A DNA stretch of 64,000 bases from Sitta carolinensis (Eukaryota; Chordata; Aves; Passeriformes; Sittidae), in the NCBI GenBank assembly GCA_032173965.1, contig CM063289.1:31104690-31168689 (forward strand). Direction: 5' to 3'. Positions 1-11,310 of the stretch are shown one piece after another (position 1 is the stretch's first letter; every line of letters starts with the position of its first letter). The notes under the pieces are model-generated. The model saw only the letters and a list, made by a program, of their open reading frames with translations, was not told the origin of the DNA and ran no database searches. A program made the position numbers and the translations under genes.

Positions 1-1084
1 CCCCCTCCTCAGGCAGACCCCCCAGGGCAGGGCTGTGTGGCTGCCCATCCTTTGCAGCAAGAATCTTCTGCCCTTGACCGTCGGGAGTGATCGGAAAGTT
101 GAACTAAACCCATCAGCTGCTTTGGGGCACAGAGCTTCCAAGCAGCACTGGGCAGACCAGGTGAAATAAAAGACCTTTCCCTGTGTATCTCCCTTCCCCA
201 TACAAATACTCTCAGGGTTGTTCTGGAAAATCTCTTCTTTTGAATTTCTGTCCCAGTTTCTTCCAGCAAGTTCAAAAGTGCCCTGAGACCACCTGCTATA
301 TCCATCCGTAACCAATTTGATATCATGAATCATTGAATCACGTAATATAATGTAATAATGAGCAGGTTGGATGGCAGCTTTATGAGCTGATGCTCTCTAA
401 AATAAGTTCATGCTGAAACAGAATCCTTCAGCCAATTTTTTCCACTTCCCCTGCTGTTCAGGGGCAAACTAGGAAAACTAAGGAAAAAATCAGAGCTGAG
501 AGCATCACCGCTACGTGTCTGAAACCTGCTCGGCCATCTGAGGAGATATTAAAGGAGTACAGATATCTGAGCACATTTCACTGAAGAAGGCAGCCTTAAT
601 TTTAGCTGGCTGGCAGATGGGGTTTCTCATTAGCCTGTCTTTTCATCTTATTTCATGCAATTAAGTAGGTTTGGGAGGGACCCCGCGGGACTGGCCGCGT
701 TCCAAAGGCTCGCAGAGCGCAGGCTGCACGGCTCCCCGCTCCAGAGCCCCTGCCCTGGCCTGTGGAGCTCCTTTCCTCGTCCCACACAGAGCCAGGCTCG
801 CTGTCCTGTGTGGGCCGGCTCTGCAGAGCTCCGGGGAGCAGCCTGCGAGACAAAGCGGGCCCGGCACAGAGGGTGCTGGAGATCCGAGAGGAGCCGAACG
901 TGTCCCGTCCTTCTCCAGCTCTTTCCAGAGCAGCAGACACCCTGCGAGGAGAGAGGGCTTCTCCATCAGGGTCTGCCCAAGAGGGGCGGGACAGCTTGAT
1001 CCGGCGGGGACATCTCAGCACAGTCCTACTTCCCCTGCACAGCTGGGATCCCTAAGTGTGCTGTCCAGCATCCGCTCCGAGTTC
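1..1084. other. Unique noncoding sequence, AT-rich then GC-rich
   Basis: No gene is supported here. Up to about 660 the sequence is moderately AT-rich and non-repetitive. From about 660 it turns GC-rich. Open frames from 653 onward lack recognisable domains and run into the minisatellite downstream, so I do not call them genes. Confidence 0.6.
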
Positions 1085-1265
1085 TCCTGCAGCCCAGGAG
1101 CGCCGGGCGGTGCCAGCGCCGGACGCTGCCGGCGGCCCCGCGCAGCCCCGGGCACACGGGCTGCCTGGGCAGCGGCTCTCGGGGGTCCCGAGCCTTTCTG
1201 CCCTTGCCCGAGCCCACCCCGGGCGGCAGAGCCCCTGGGCTCCCACCAGGAGCGAGCGGGGACAG
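1085..1265. other. Short CpG-rich segment
   Basis: This segment is very GC-rich with clustered CpG (for example GCGCCGGGCGG and CTGCCGGCGGCCCCGCG). It directly precedes the 14-15 bp minisatellite. A CpG island promoter is possible, but the segment is short and I see no first exon or splice donor that would confirm transcription. It may simply be part of a GC-rich, minisatellite-prone domain. Confidence 0.35.
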
Positions 1266-1280
1266 GTGGCCAGGTCCTGC

Positions 1281-1940
1281 AGGGGACACCTGGGCAGGGC
1301 ACACCTGGGCAGGGCACACCTGGGCAAGGGACACCTGGGCAGGGGACACCTGGGCAGGGGACACCTGGGCAGGGAACACCTGGGCAGGGGACACCTGGGC
1401 AGACCGAGAGGACACTGGGCAAGGGACACCTGGGCAGGGACACCTGGGCAGGGACACCTGGGCAAGGGGCACACTGGGCAAGGGACACGCAAGCACCTGG
1501 GCAGGAGGACACCTGGGCCAGAGGACACCTGGGCAAGGGACCCTGGGCAGGAACCACCTGGGCAGGGACACCTGGCAGGGCACACCTGGACGTGGGAACC
1601 TGGGCAGGGACCCTGCAGAGGACACCTGGGCAGGAACACCTGGGCAAGGACACTGGCGAGGACAGGGCAGGTCACGGGCAGAGGACACCTGGGCAAGGGA
1701 CACCTGGGCAGGGAACACCTGGGCAAGGGACACCTGGGCAGGGCACACCTGGGCAGGGACACCTGGGCAGGGAACACCTGGGCAAGGGACACCTGGGCAA
1801 GGGACACCTGGGCAGGGCACCTGGGCAGAGGACACCTGGGCAGAGGACACCTGGGCAGGGGACACCTGGGTAAGGGACACCTGGGCAAGGGACACCTGGG
1901 CAGGGGTCACCTGGTCAGGGGTCACCTGGGCAGGGGTCCC
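1281..1940 (+). repeat. 14-15 bp G-rich minisatellite
   Basis: About 45 units of GGGACACCTGGGCA, with 15 bp variants carrying one extra G. The ends are regular (1281-1400 and 1680-1900) and the centre (about 1400-1660) is degenerate, with partial units and spacing changes. The plus strand carries a GGG run about every 7 bases, which suits G-quadruplex folding. Long open frames on both strands (up to 400 codons) read out GQGTPGQ or PCPGVPCPGV repeats and are not taken as coding. Confidence 0.95.
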
Positions 1941-2875
1941 CCTGGTGCCAGCCCCCCGTGCCCGTCCCTGCCCGTGTGCCCCGGGCTCAGGGCTGTCCTG
2001 GCGGCCCCCGGGACCCCGGCCCGGCAGGAGCCGCTCCCCAGGGCTCAGCGCAGGGCGAGTTTGGGCTCATTCAGTGTCTGAGCCCGTCCCTGCAGCGTTA
2101 TTGCTGCGTTCCCATAGAAACGGGGGGACGGGACTTTAAAGAGTAGTGTGGAGCTAAGATAATGAAAATAAATCCAAACAAAACCCTGTCAAACCTCTCT
2201 ATACATGTATTGGGGGAAGAAAATAAAATCCTTGACTCCTTTTTCTGTATTGTAAAGCATTGTCATTTCGGTGGGTAAAAAACCCCAAACTCTCTCCTGG
2301 ATGTGATCCTTCTGCAATGCTTGCTTTTTTTCTGAGGCAATTTTGGAAAAATGCTTAGCAACATATACAGAAGGAAGCTGCTAAATCTTTGTATTAATTC
2401 TAAACCCCCCATTTCTTATTAAGTCACAAGAGATAGCTTTTACTTTGTTTCCAGCAAAAGGTAATTTGGGCTTTATTTTATTTAGAATGTTGCCCACCGT
2501 GCTGGAGAGGCGAGATTTCTTAATTGCTTTGTTGCAAAAACAATTTATGTGGGGGCTTTTAATGAGTTTAATTTTCTTTAAAGTTTTCCATGTATAAATG
2601 TGGCAGCATTTTGAAATCAAATAAATTATCTACCTAGCTGCCTCACTGCTCCCGTCATTACACTGAACACTTGAAGCTGTTCCACGAGGCTTATTGTATA
2701 GAAATTATCTGTGCAGACGAGATGGAGTTGGCGGTTAGAGAAAACAATAAGCAAGAGAGAAAAGGAGGGAGATTATTACCTCCATCCTTGAAGCTGTCCT
2801 CCTACTATGGAGCTGGAGCTGCACCCCAGGGTGGGAAGTTGCAACACAAAGGGTTTTGAGAAGATGGCAGAATGT
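1941..2875. other. Unique noncoding sequence
   Basis: GC-rich to about 2145, then abruptly AT-rich. Around 2530-2640 the sequence has low complexity-free, AT-rich character with TTTAATGAG and AATAAATTATC, of the sort seen in conserved noncoding DNA. I see no exon. Confidence 0.5.
2108..2121 (+). promoter_or_regulatory. RFX X-box-like motif (candidate)
   Basis: GTTCCCATAGAAAC is an imperfect palindrome close to the RFX X-box (GTTGCCATGGAAAC type). It lies just downstream of the GC-rich segment that follows the first minisatellite. It is a single motif match without conservation data, so it may be chance. Confidence 0.2.
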
Positions 2876-3140
2876 CTGATCAGAGAGACACAGACCGGGT
2901 TGGGCTGGAGGGGACCTCAAACCCCCCCAGTGCCCCCTGCCCTGGCAGGGACCCCTCCCACCATCCCAGGGGCTCCAGCCCCAATTCCAGCCTGGCCTGG
3001 GCACTGCAGGGATCCAGGGCAGCCCCAGCTGCTCTGGGCACCCTGTGCCAGGGCCTGCCCAGCTCCCAGGGAAGGATTTCCCTCCCATCCCCAGTCCAAA
3101 TCCCCCCTCGCTGAGCTCAGCTGCTGCCCTCGGGAGGTTT
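2876..3140 (-). mobile_element. CR1 LINE 3' fragment
   Basis: Reads as the reverse complement of an avian CR1 3' end. It has the GGGTTGGGCTGGAGGGGACC start, then CTGCCCTGGCAGGGACCCC, CCAGCCTGGCCTGGGCACTG, CAGCTGCTCTGGGCACCC, and GGAAGGATTTCCCTCCCATC (the counterpart of the usual AATTTCTTCCTAATATC block). It is 5'-truncated as most CR1 copies are, and contains no reverse transcriptase. The + strand frames over it at 2807-3142 are not genes. Confidence 0.85.
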
Positions 3141-5716
3141 GAGCACACCCCCTGCACAGAGGGGAAGGAGGGATCTGAAGGAGCAGTGGCTTAGCAGCCA
3201 GCCAGCATGCAGAGCTCTCTCTCTGCATCAAACACACACCCCAGGACTTCACGAAGCTGGATTCTACTCCAAACCATCAACAGCCTCACACCTGGGTGCT
3301 CAGGATGCCGGGTCTTGGAGAGGCACTTGCCTGAACAGACGAGTTACTAATTTCATCACGCCCTGCAGTGCTCACAGCAGGAGAGGAGCCTGCAGGTCCC
3401 CCTCAAGAAGGGAGACAAAGTGAGGGCAGTTTTGGCACTTCCCATGGGCCTCACCATTTAGAAGTTTTGCTTGTCAGCATGCATGGGTGTCTCTGGCTTT
3501 CCAAGGACACGTGGAGCAGTCGCTGTAGCTGCACACATCGTGTCCTGTGCCACAGCTCAAGAGGCAGTGGCTCAGAAGGTGCTGCTGGAGCTCTCCTGTT
3601 CCAACAGAAGCTCAGGGTCCAGCCAGCCTCAGCCAGGCTGAGATGCTGTGATCATCCCGTTCCACACCCACATTCCCAGGGCCCCAAGATCACAACCAAT
3701 AGACCACAATGTGCCCGAGCCTCCTCCACGCCTCCTCTGCCCAGAGCCCAGAAGCTTCTCCCAGCCCAGGCTGGGGCCCTCGGTCCTGCCTGAGCTCCCC
3801 CCAGCCTGGGACCTTCCCTGTCACCCCTGCAGCCATTCCAGCCCTCAGAGCCATCTGGTCCCACAGCAAAGGGTCTGACAAGGTCACAGCTGGTGAAATT
3901 CCAGAGAAGCTTCGTGAAGAGCAAGTGACCCAAACTGAAACCACAAGATGTGTCCAGGCTTCCTCACCCGCTGCTGACCACCAGCTCTCAGAGGCGTGGG
4001 AAGTGACCATGAAATCCTGCCCCCTCCTCTTGGTAAGCTGCAGGCACTCATGGTTAATTTACATGATACGTTAGATTGAACGATAAAGAATTCATGAAGC
4101 AGGAGTTGAATCTCTCTGCTGCCAAGCAAATGGGAACATTTCCTCCACTGCAGGCTGATGATTAATTTATACTCAGGTACCCGGACATCAGACAAAAAGT
4201 ACTGTTTATCTCCTAGGCAGGTCCCGTGTTTCTTGCCTTGGAGAGTGTTGCCATTTCTGGAACTTGAGTGAGAGCCATCACTAATATTTCAGGAAGAGCA
4301 TTAGAATGAACCTGCCAGGTCAGTTCTGAGGGACAGGGAAGGAGGGAGCTGTAGGATATGTAATTATATATTTATCTTGTAGCTTGAGGTGTAAGTTCAT
4401 AACAACTCTTTCACAGTCCCAAAACAGTGTAAAATCTTAAAAGCAGTATCCAGAAAGAACAGAGGAAATATGTGGAGCTGTGGTTAAAATATTGTTTGGG
4501 AAAAAAATATCCAGATGACTTCTCTTTGGAAAGGGACAGGGGAAGAGGAATTTAAATTGTGGTTATTATACCGAGGCAGTTCTGCGCCCTGCGAGGCAGT
4601 GAGGAGGGGGTGTGGTGAGGCTCAGGGCTGTGCCCCATTCCTCAGCCAGGGCTGGAGGACACGACAATCCAGGGAGCACATCAGGACTCTGGAAAAGGGA
4701 CCCCGGGCAGGAGGGAGGACCCTGCACACGGGCTGGAGGAGCAGAGGTCTGGGCAGGAGAGCAGATGAGAGGGACAGCTCTCCCTGTCCCCAGTGCAGCC
4801 AGACTCCTCGCTGGGACGCCAGCAGAAACACGGCACTCCTCCTGTGCCTTCCCGGTGCTCCTGCACCCCGGCCCCAGCGCAGCCCGCCCTGGGGATGGTG
4901 TGCAGCTCCCAGCCCCTGGACGAGCAGCTCCAGGAGCAGCGTGGCAGTGACAGCTGATTACTGTGGTATGGCTCTGCGATGGTGCCGTCCTGGAAGGGCG
5001 CTGGCCGAAGGGATGGATTACCCGGCGGCTCTCGTGTGGAAAGCATCCCAAGAGCCTGCGGGTGGAGCGGGTCACCCGGGCAGACACACCCGCGCTCATT
5101 ATGTTCAGCAGTCCCTCACTGTCCGGGACAGGCAGGCTCATGGCATCATCCATAATAAATAAAGTTCAGAAGCCGCAGAGGTCATGGGCAGCCAGGACAG
5201 CCGTGGGCATTGCCAGGCATTTAACTTGTCAGATTGCTGCCCTCCAAGTGTGTTCTCTGCATAGCAATGTTACAGCCTGAGAAATGCCATCTCCTAAGTG
5301 TCTGTTTCCAGATGAGATGTTATTACTTATTTATAAGCACACAACAGGTGCCTGGAAATTAAGAGATATTCACAAAAATGAGCTCTCTGGTGACCATCAA
5401 CCACATGATGCTGCCAGAGCATCTTTCTGTTGTGTTTGCTCTTAGTGTGAGTAGTAAGAACAATTTGGATTCATTGCTGACAAGATGTTTGGTGATTCAT
5501 CTGAATTTCCTTTCAGTCCTATTAATCCTGCTGCTGAACATACGGTGAGGGACCAGGCAGGGGCTCTGCCCCCACACAGATCCCAGGTGCAAAGCCATGG
5601 GGTCAAGCTTCATGCACCTGTGCACACCTGAGGAGTGTTTTGCAGACAAACCCCTCTGCCTGTGCCCACGGGGGCAGTGGGGCCACCAGGGCCAGCCCTC
5701 AGTGTCACCTCACAGC
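3141..5716. other. Unique noncoding sequence
   Basis: No exon recognised. 4030-4200 and 5285-5530 are AT-rich and non-repetitive (for example GATGATTAATTTATACTC and TTATTACTTATTTATAAGC) and could be conserved noncoding DNA. 4560-5150 is GC-rich and yields overlapping frames of up to 215 codons on both strands with no domain. An AATAAATAAAG string near 5154 resembles polyadenylation signals but has no transcript upstream to support it. Confidence 0.5.
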
Positions 5717-7710
5717 TGCCTGAGGAGCACACAGCCCTTCAGCACCCCTGCAACCTGAGGAGCACCAGAGCCCTTCTGCAACCTGAGGAGCACACAGCCC
5801 TTCTGCACCCCTGCAACCTGAGGAGCACCAGAGCCCTTCTGCAACCTCAGGAGCACACAGCCCTTCTGCACCTCTGCAGCCTGAGGAGCACACAGCCCTT
5901 CTGCAACCTGAGGAGCACACAGCCCTTCTGCACCCCTGCAGCCTGAGGAGCACCAGAGCCCTTCTGCAGCCTGAGGAGCACACAGCCCTTCTGAATCCCC
6001 CCAACCTCAGGAGCACACAGCCCTTCTGCAACCTCAGGAGCACACAGCCCTTCTGCACCCCTGCAGCCTCAGGAGCACACAGCCCTTCTGCAACCTGAGG
6101 AGCACACAGCCCTTCTGCACCCCTGCAGCCTGAGGAGCACACAGCCCTTCTGAATCCCCCCAACCTCAGGAGCACACAGCCCTTCTGCACCCCTGCAACC
6201 TGAGGAGCACACAGCCCTTCTGCACCCCTGCAGCCTCAGGAGCACACAGCCCTTCTGCACCCCTGCAACCTGAGGAGCACACAGCCCTTCTGCACCCCTG
6301 CAACCTGAGGAGCACACAGCCCTTCTGCAACCTCAGGAGCACACAGCCCTTCTGCACCCCTGCAGCCTCAGGAGCACACAGCCCTTCTGCACCCCTGCAA
6401 CCTGAGGAGCACACAGCCCTTCTGCACCCCTGCAGCCTCAGGAGCACACAGCCCTTCTGCACCCCTGCAACCTGAGGAGCACACAGCCCTTCTGCACCCC
6501 TGCACCTGAGGAGCACACAGCCCTTCTGCAACCTCAGGAGCACACAGCCCTTCTGCACCCCTGCAGCCTCAGGAGCACACAGCCCTTCTGCACCCCTGCA
6601 GCCTCAGGAGCACACAGCCCTTCTGCAACCTGAGGAGCACACAGCCCTTCTGCACCCTGCAGCCTGAGGAGCACACAGCCCTTCTGCACCCCTGAACCTG
6701 AGGAGCACACAGCCCTTCTGCACCCCTGCAGCCTCAGGAGCACACAGCCCTTCTGCACCCCTGCAGCCTGAGGAGCACACAGCCCTTCTGCACCCCTGCA
6801 GCCTCAGGAGCACACAGCCCTTCTGCACCCCTGCAGCCTGAGGAGCACACAGCCCTTCTGCACCCCTGCAGCCTGAGGAGCACACAGCCCTTCTGCACCC
6901 CTGCAACCTGAGGAGCACACAGCCCTTCTGCACCCCTGCAACCTGAGGAGCACACAGCCCTTCTGCATCCCTGCAGCCTGAGGAGCACACAGCCCTTCTG
7001 CACCCCTGCAGCCTGAGGAGCACACAGCCCTTCTGCAACCTCAGGAGCACACAGCCCTTCTGCACCCCTGCAGCCTCAGGAGCACACAGCCCTTCTGCAC
7101 CCCTGCAGCCTCAGGAGCACACAGCCCTTCTGCAACCTGAGGAGCACACAGCCCTTCTGCACCCCTGCAGCCTGAGGAGCACACAGCCCTTCTGCACCCC
7201 TGCAACCTGAGGAGCACACAGCCCTTCTGCACCCCTGCAGCCTCAGGAGCACACAGCCCTTCTGCACCCCTGCAGCCTGAGGAGCACACAGCCCTTCTGC
7301 ACCCCTGCAGCCTCAGGAGCACACAGCCCTTCTGCACCCCTGCAGCCTGAGGAGCACACAGCCCTTCTGCACCCCTGCAGCCTGAGGAGCACACAGCCCT
7401 TCTGCACCCCTGCAACCTGAGGAGCACACAGCCCTTCTGCACCCCTGCAACCTGAGGAGCACACAGCCCTTCTGCATCCCTGCAGCCTGAGGAGCACACA
7501 GCCCTTCTGCACCCCTGCAGCCTCAGGAGCACACAGCCCTTCTGCAACCTGAGGAGCACACAGCCCTTCTGCACCCCTGCAGCCTGAGGAGCACACAGCC
7601 CTTCTGCACCCCTGCAGCCTCAGGAGCACACAGCCCTTCTGCACCCCTGCAACCTGAGGAGCACACAGCCCTTCTGCACCCCTGCAACCTGAGGAGCACC
7701 AGAGCCCTTC
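5717..7710 (+). repeat. 35/27 bp minisatellite, about 60 units
   Basis: The core block CTGAGGAGCACACAGCCCTT recurs every 35 bp when followed by CTGCACCCCTGCA, or every 27 bp when the 8 bp TGCACCCC segment is absent. Diagnostic variants are CTGAGG versus CTCAGG, CAGCC versus CAACC, and CACCAGAGCCC at the two edges (5771, 5828, 5951, 7697). The left third mixes both unit lengths. The right two thirds are mostly 35 bp units and more homogeneous. Because 35 is not a multiple of three, each frame cycles through all three readings in 105 bp, and none of them has a stop on the minus strand. That explains the minus-strand CVLLRLQGCRRAVCSSGCRG-type frames, which I do not regard as genes. Confidence 0.97.
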
Positions 7711-7791
7711 TGCACCCTCACATTCCTCCTGCACCCTCGCATTCCTCCTGCACCCTCACATTCCTCCTGCACCCTCACATTCCTCCTGCAG
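7711..7791 (+). repeat. 19 bp tandem repeat, 4 units
   Basis: Four units of CACATTCCTCCTGCACCCT (CGCATT in the second), directly abutting the 35/27 bp array. The shared CTTCTGCACCC edge suggests the two arrays arose from the same local sequence. Confidence 0.9.
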
Positions 7792-8767
7792 CCTCTGCCA
7801 GGCCACAGGTGTTTGCCAGCACAGCCCAAGTGCAGACAGACTCACAGATTGGCTTTCCCCTTCCCCAGCCCGGCCAGGGCACAGCCTGGGGCGCTGCCCG
7901 TGCCAGCCCAGCCCCGGCAGCAGTGGCCCCACTGCCTGCCCCGGGAGGGCAGTGCTGACAGCAGGCAGCCCCAGCGCTCTCCTGAAGAGCAAAGCCTTTT
8001 TTATCTCTCCCTTTGTGAGCTAATAATGTTTTTTTAATTGAAACATGTTCAGCTTCTCCTGCTTTCTTCTTGTTTCAAGTGATTTCTGCCTCTGCCAGCA
8101 AAATAAGAGCCTGTGTTGCTGGGTATTTTTTTTTTTTTTCCCAGAAAATGCAAGGGTTTTTCTTCCCTTTTTTTTTCTTTTTTTTTTTTTTTTTCAAGAT
8201 TTCAACTCTTTGACTTTGGAAGAGAAATCATTGTGGAGAAAGTATTTCTTGAAATGATGACAGAAGCAAAATTATATTCCTTTGTAGAAAACAGGGACAT
8301 TTGAAGACAGGCTTTACATCTTTGTTCTTTGTTCCGGGAAGTGCGAATTCGCAGGGTCCTGGACCATTAATCCTTCCCCATTCTTGGTTTTTGAAGATGA
8401 ACATTGCAGAGAATGAGGCATTGTGCTTGAAAGGTCTTTTCAGAAAATACCTTTTCCTTCCACAATATGTTTCCAGTTCTCTGATAATTTTCAGAATAAC
8501 TTGGCAATTTGTGGCTTTTCCTCATAAATATTTATTTTCCCAGGACTCCCTGGTGTGATGGGGCTCCCAAGGTGGCTGCTGCGAGCAGCCTCCCCCACCC
8601 CGCTCCCGGCAGAGGGGCTGGCAGCCCCCGCGCCCCTCTGGGCTCTGTCCCGCCGCCCTGGCTGCCCTGCAGGGCTCCAGCAGCGCTGGCCCCGCGGCTC
8701 TGCTGCTCGCCCTGAGCCCGGGCTCCTGCAGGGCAAGCCAGCTGCCCTCTGCTGCGGTTAGGACATC
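7792..8767. other. Unique noncoding sequence with poly-T tracts
   Basis: GC-rich at 7850-7990, then AT-rich with T14 at 8126-8139 and T9-C-T17 at 8168-8194. No exon, splice pattern or known element recognised. The poly-T tracts are not adjacent to a recognisable retroposed gene. 8550-8760 is GC-rich again. Confidence 0.5.
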
Positions 8768-9965
8768 TCCTCACAGCATCCCAGAGTCCCCGATTGCTTT
8801 GCGTGGGAAGGGACCTTAAACCCCAACCCATCCCACCCCTGCCATGGTGGGACCCCCACCACTGTCCCAGGGGGTTCCAGCCCAGTGTCCAGCCTGGCCT
8901 GGGGCACTCCAGGGACCCAGGGACACAGCCAGGGACCCAGGGACACAGCCAGGGACACTCCAGGGACCCAGGGACACAGCCAGGGACCCAGGGACACAGC
9001 CAGGGACACTCCAGGGACCCAGGGACACAGCCAGGGACCCAGGGACACAGCCAGGGACCCAGGGACACAGCCAGGGACACTCCAGGGACCCAGGGACACA
9101 GCCAGGGACCCAGGGACACAGCCAGGGACCCAGGGACACAGCCAGGGACACTCCAGGGATCCAGGGACACTACCAGGGACCCAGGGACACTCCAGGGACC
9201 CAGGGACACTACCAGGGACCCAGGGACACTCCAGGGACCCAGGGACACTCCAGGGACCCAGGGACACTCCAGGGATCCAGGGACACTACCAGGGATCCAG
9301 AGACACTCCAGGGACCCAGGGACACTCCAGGGATCCAGGGACACTCCAGGGACCCAGGGACACTCCAGGGACCCAGGGACACTCCAGGGATCCAGGGACA
9401 CTACCAGGGATCCAGAGACACTCCAGGGACCCAGGGACACTCCAGGGATCCAGGGACACTACCAGGGATCCAGAGACACTCCAGGGACCCAGGGACACTC
9501 CAGGGATCCAGGGACACTACCAGGGATCCAGAGACACTCCAGGGACCCAGGGACACTCCAGGGATCCAGGGACACTACCAGGGATCCAGAGACACTCCAG
9601 GGATCCAGAGACACTCCAGGGACCCAGGGACACAGCCAGGGACCCAGGGACACAGCCAGGGACCCAGGGACACTCCAGGGATCCAGGGACACTCCAGGGA
9701 CCCAGGGATACTCCAGGGATCCAGGGACACTCCAGGGACTCAGGGACACTCCAGGGATCTAGGGACACTCCCAGGATGCAGGGACACATCCATAAACCCA
9801 GGGACACTGCCAGAGATCCGGGGCAGCCCCAGCTGCTCTGGGCACCCTGTGCCAGGGCCTGCCCACTCTCCCAGGGAACAATTCCTTCCTAACATCCAGG
9901 TAAAATCCACCCTCCTTTTGCTCAAAGCCATTTTCCTCTGTAAACATTGCTCCAGCATGAACTTG
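8768..9965 (-). mobile_element. CR1 LINE 3' fragment split by an internal minisatellite
   Basis: Left part (8768-8907) matches the other CR1 copies here: GGGAAGGGACCTTAAACCCC, CCTGCCATGGTGGGACCCCC and GTCCAGCCTGGCCTGGGGCA. Right part (9810-9965) resumes exactly where CR1 should: GGGGCAGCCCCAGCTGCTCT, GCCAGGGCCTGCCCACTCTC, AATTCCTTCCTAACATCCAG, CTCAAAGCCATTTTCC. The two halves read continuously in the minus-strand orientation. They are separated by about 900 bp of 19-20 bp units that resemble the CR1 segment at the junction. A normal copy would span roughly 300 bp. Confidence 0.85.
8905..9810 (+). repeat. 19-20 bp minisatellite inside CR1
   Basis: About 46 units in three main forms: CAGGGACCCAGGGACACAGC (20 bp, dominant at 8910-9150), CAGGGACCCAGGGACACTC (19 bp) and CAGGGATCCAGGGACACTAC (20 bp, dominant at 9150-9600). 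The segment GGCACTGCAGGGATCCAGGG in the intact CR1 copy at 2999-3018 is nearly one unit. Long plus-strand frames (up to 472 codons, PGTQGHSRD-type) are by-products of the repeat. Confidence 0.95.
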
Positions 9966-10439
9966 GGAGATGCCAGAGCCAGGGATGAGCGTTGCCCAGA
10001 GAAGGAAGGGACGTGGGGCACGAGGCTCCTGTGCCCTGGCCCGAGGGGTGCTGTGCTGGCCCGGGGGCAGGCGCTGCCCCTCTCAGTGTCTGCCCCCGCA
10101 GGCAGCCCCATCGCCCCCAGCCAGCGGAGAGCCCAGCGAGCAGAGCGCGGCCAGCACGGGAGATGTGGCAGGAGGCGCTGCCCAGCCGTGCCCATCGCTC
10201 GGTACACTCACACCTGGCTGGCACCTGCGGGGGTGCGAGCCCGGCCACCTCCGGGGCTCTGAGGGTTCCCTCTCTGCCGAATGCAGGGGCAGCTCTGCCA
10301 GCCCGGGGCTGTGAGAGCTCAGGGCTCACAGTTCCTCACCTCTGAAATGGTGTGGGGCGGCTGCAGGGGTGGGAGCAGGTCCGGCGGGCCCCCCCTGCCT
10401 GGGGGTGTCCGTGTGAACCCTGCAGTTAGGGGGGGGCCT
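9966..10439. other. GC-rich unique sequence
   Basis: GC-rich, with scattered CpG, between two CR1 fragments. Overlapping frames of 114-135 codons exist on both strands without a recognisable domain. No gene is called. Confidence 0.45.
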
Positions 10440-10580
10440 GGCTTAAACAGACCTCAAGGAGCACCCGGTTCCAACCTCCTGCCTCGGGCAGGGACCCCTT
10501 CCTCCAGCCCGGGCTGCTCCAAGCCCGGCCAGCCCGGCCCTGGACACTTCCAGGTGTTGCCCAAACCCAGCTTCAGTCCA
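10440..10580 (-). mobile_element. CR1 LINE 3' fragment, short
   Basis: Reverse-complement CR1 3' end: AACAGACCTCAAGGAGCACC, GGTTCCAACCTCCTGCC, GGGCAGGGACCCCTTCCTCC, GCTGCTCCAAGCCCGGCCAG, CCCTGGACACTTCCAGG. The last two blocks differ from the copies at 2.9 and 26.6 kb, so this belongs to a different CR1 subfamily. Confidence 0.75.
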
Positions 10581-11310
10581 GAAGGAAAAAATATCCAAAA
10601 TTGGCAAGAGTTTAATGAAAATGGTTCTAAATAAAGGCAGACCCCCAGACACTTGGCTATGACATCCTACAGAAACTGCTGAGGCTGCTGGATCCTGCAT
10701 AAAGATTGTTTGATGATGATACCGTGGGGTCAGGGAGCTCAGCACGACCCCAGCTCTGGCTGAGCACTGATAATTCCAGGAGCAAAGCTCCCAATCTCCT
10801 CACACGCCGCTGCAATCACCGAGCACCAGAACACGGGCAGGAGCAGGGACAGGGGTGCAAAGGGCTGCTGCACACCCAGGACCCTCGAATTTCCCTCGCC
10901 TCTCCCTTTCCCAGGAGGAAGGGAAATACATAAAGTCAGAACTTCAATATTCCAACACAAATTAACATATTTAATTTTTTACGTTCCAGACGTTTAATTT
11001 TAGCACCTTACTTCATCCTAGTTGAATTAGTATGTGGGATGTGAAACCAACATCGCAGCAGGTTTTACAGCCTCGGGGGTGGGGGAATGAGAACATCTGG
11101 TGGATGCTGTGGACAGGACCCCCCTTTCCCGACGGTCTCCCTGGGACTGTGGAGGAGGAAGCACCGACAGAAGAGCTCCAGAGGCGCTTTGCAAAGCACA
11201 AACACATCTGTGACTGTGAACAGCTCCCTCAGCTGTGTCCTGCGAGGGACACGTTGTGGTTATGGGTTAATGACGCCCCGGTATTAAATCCCCCAGCAGC
11301 CAAGGCTGCG
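10581..11310. other. Unique noncoding sequence
   Basis: Mixed composition with an AT-rich stretch at 10950-11040 (AATTAACATATTTAATTT, TTTAATTTTAGCACC). No gene or known repeat recognised. Confidence 0.45.

Noticed and set aside
671..2081. Overlapping 311-400 codon plus-strand frames and 212-299 codon minus-strand frames
   Set aside because: They are driven by the 14-15 bp minisatellite. All are open simultaneously and no exon-like flank is present.
5150..5165. AATAAATAAAG as a polyadenylation site
   Set aside because: Such strings are common in AT-rich DNA and no gene lies upstream.
5717..7710. CRISPR-like array of regularly spaced repeats
   Set aside because: The units are directly adjacent without unique spacers, the unit length varies (27/35 bp), and the genome is vertebrate.
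8844..10262. 472-codon plus-strand frame
   Set aside because: It reads through CR1 and its internal minisatellite. The sequence is PGTQGHSRD repeats and the same region is open in two other frames.
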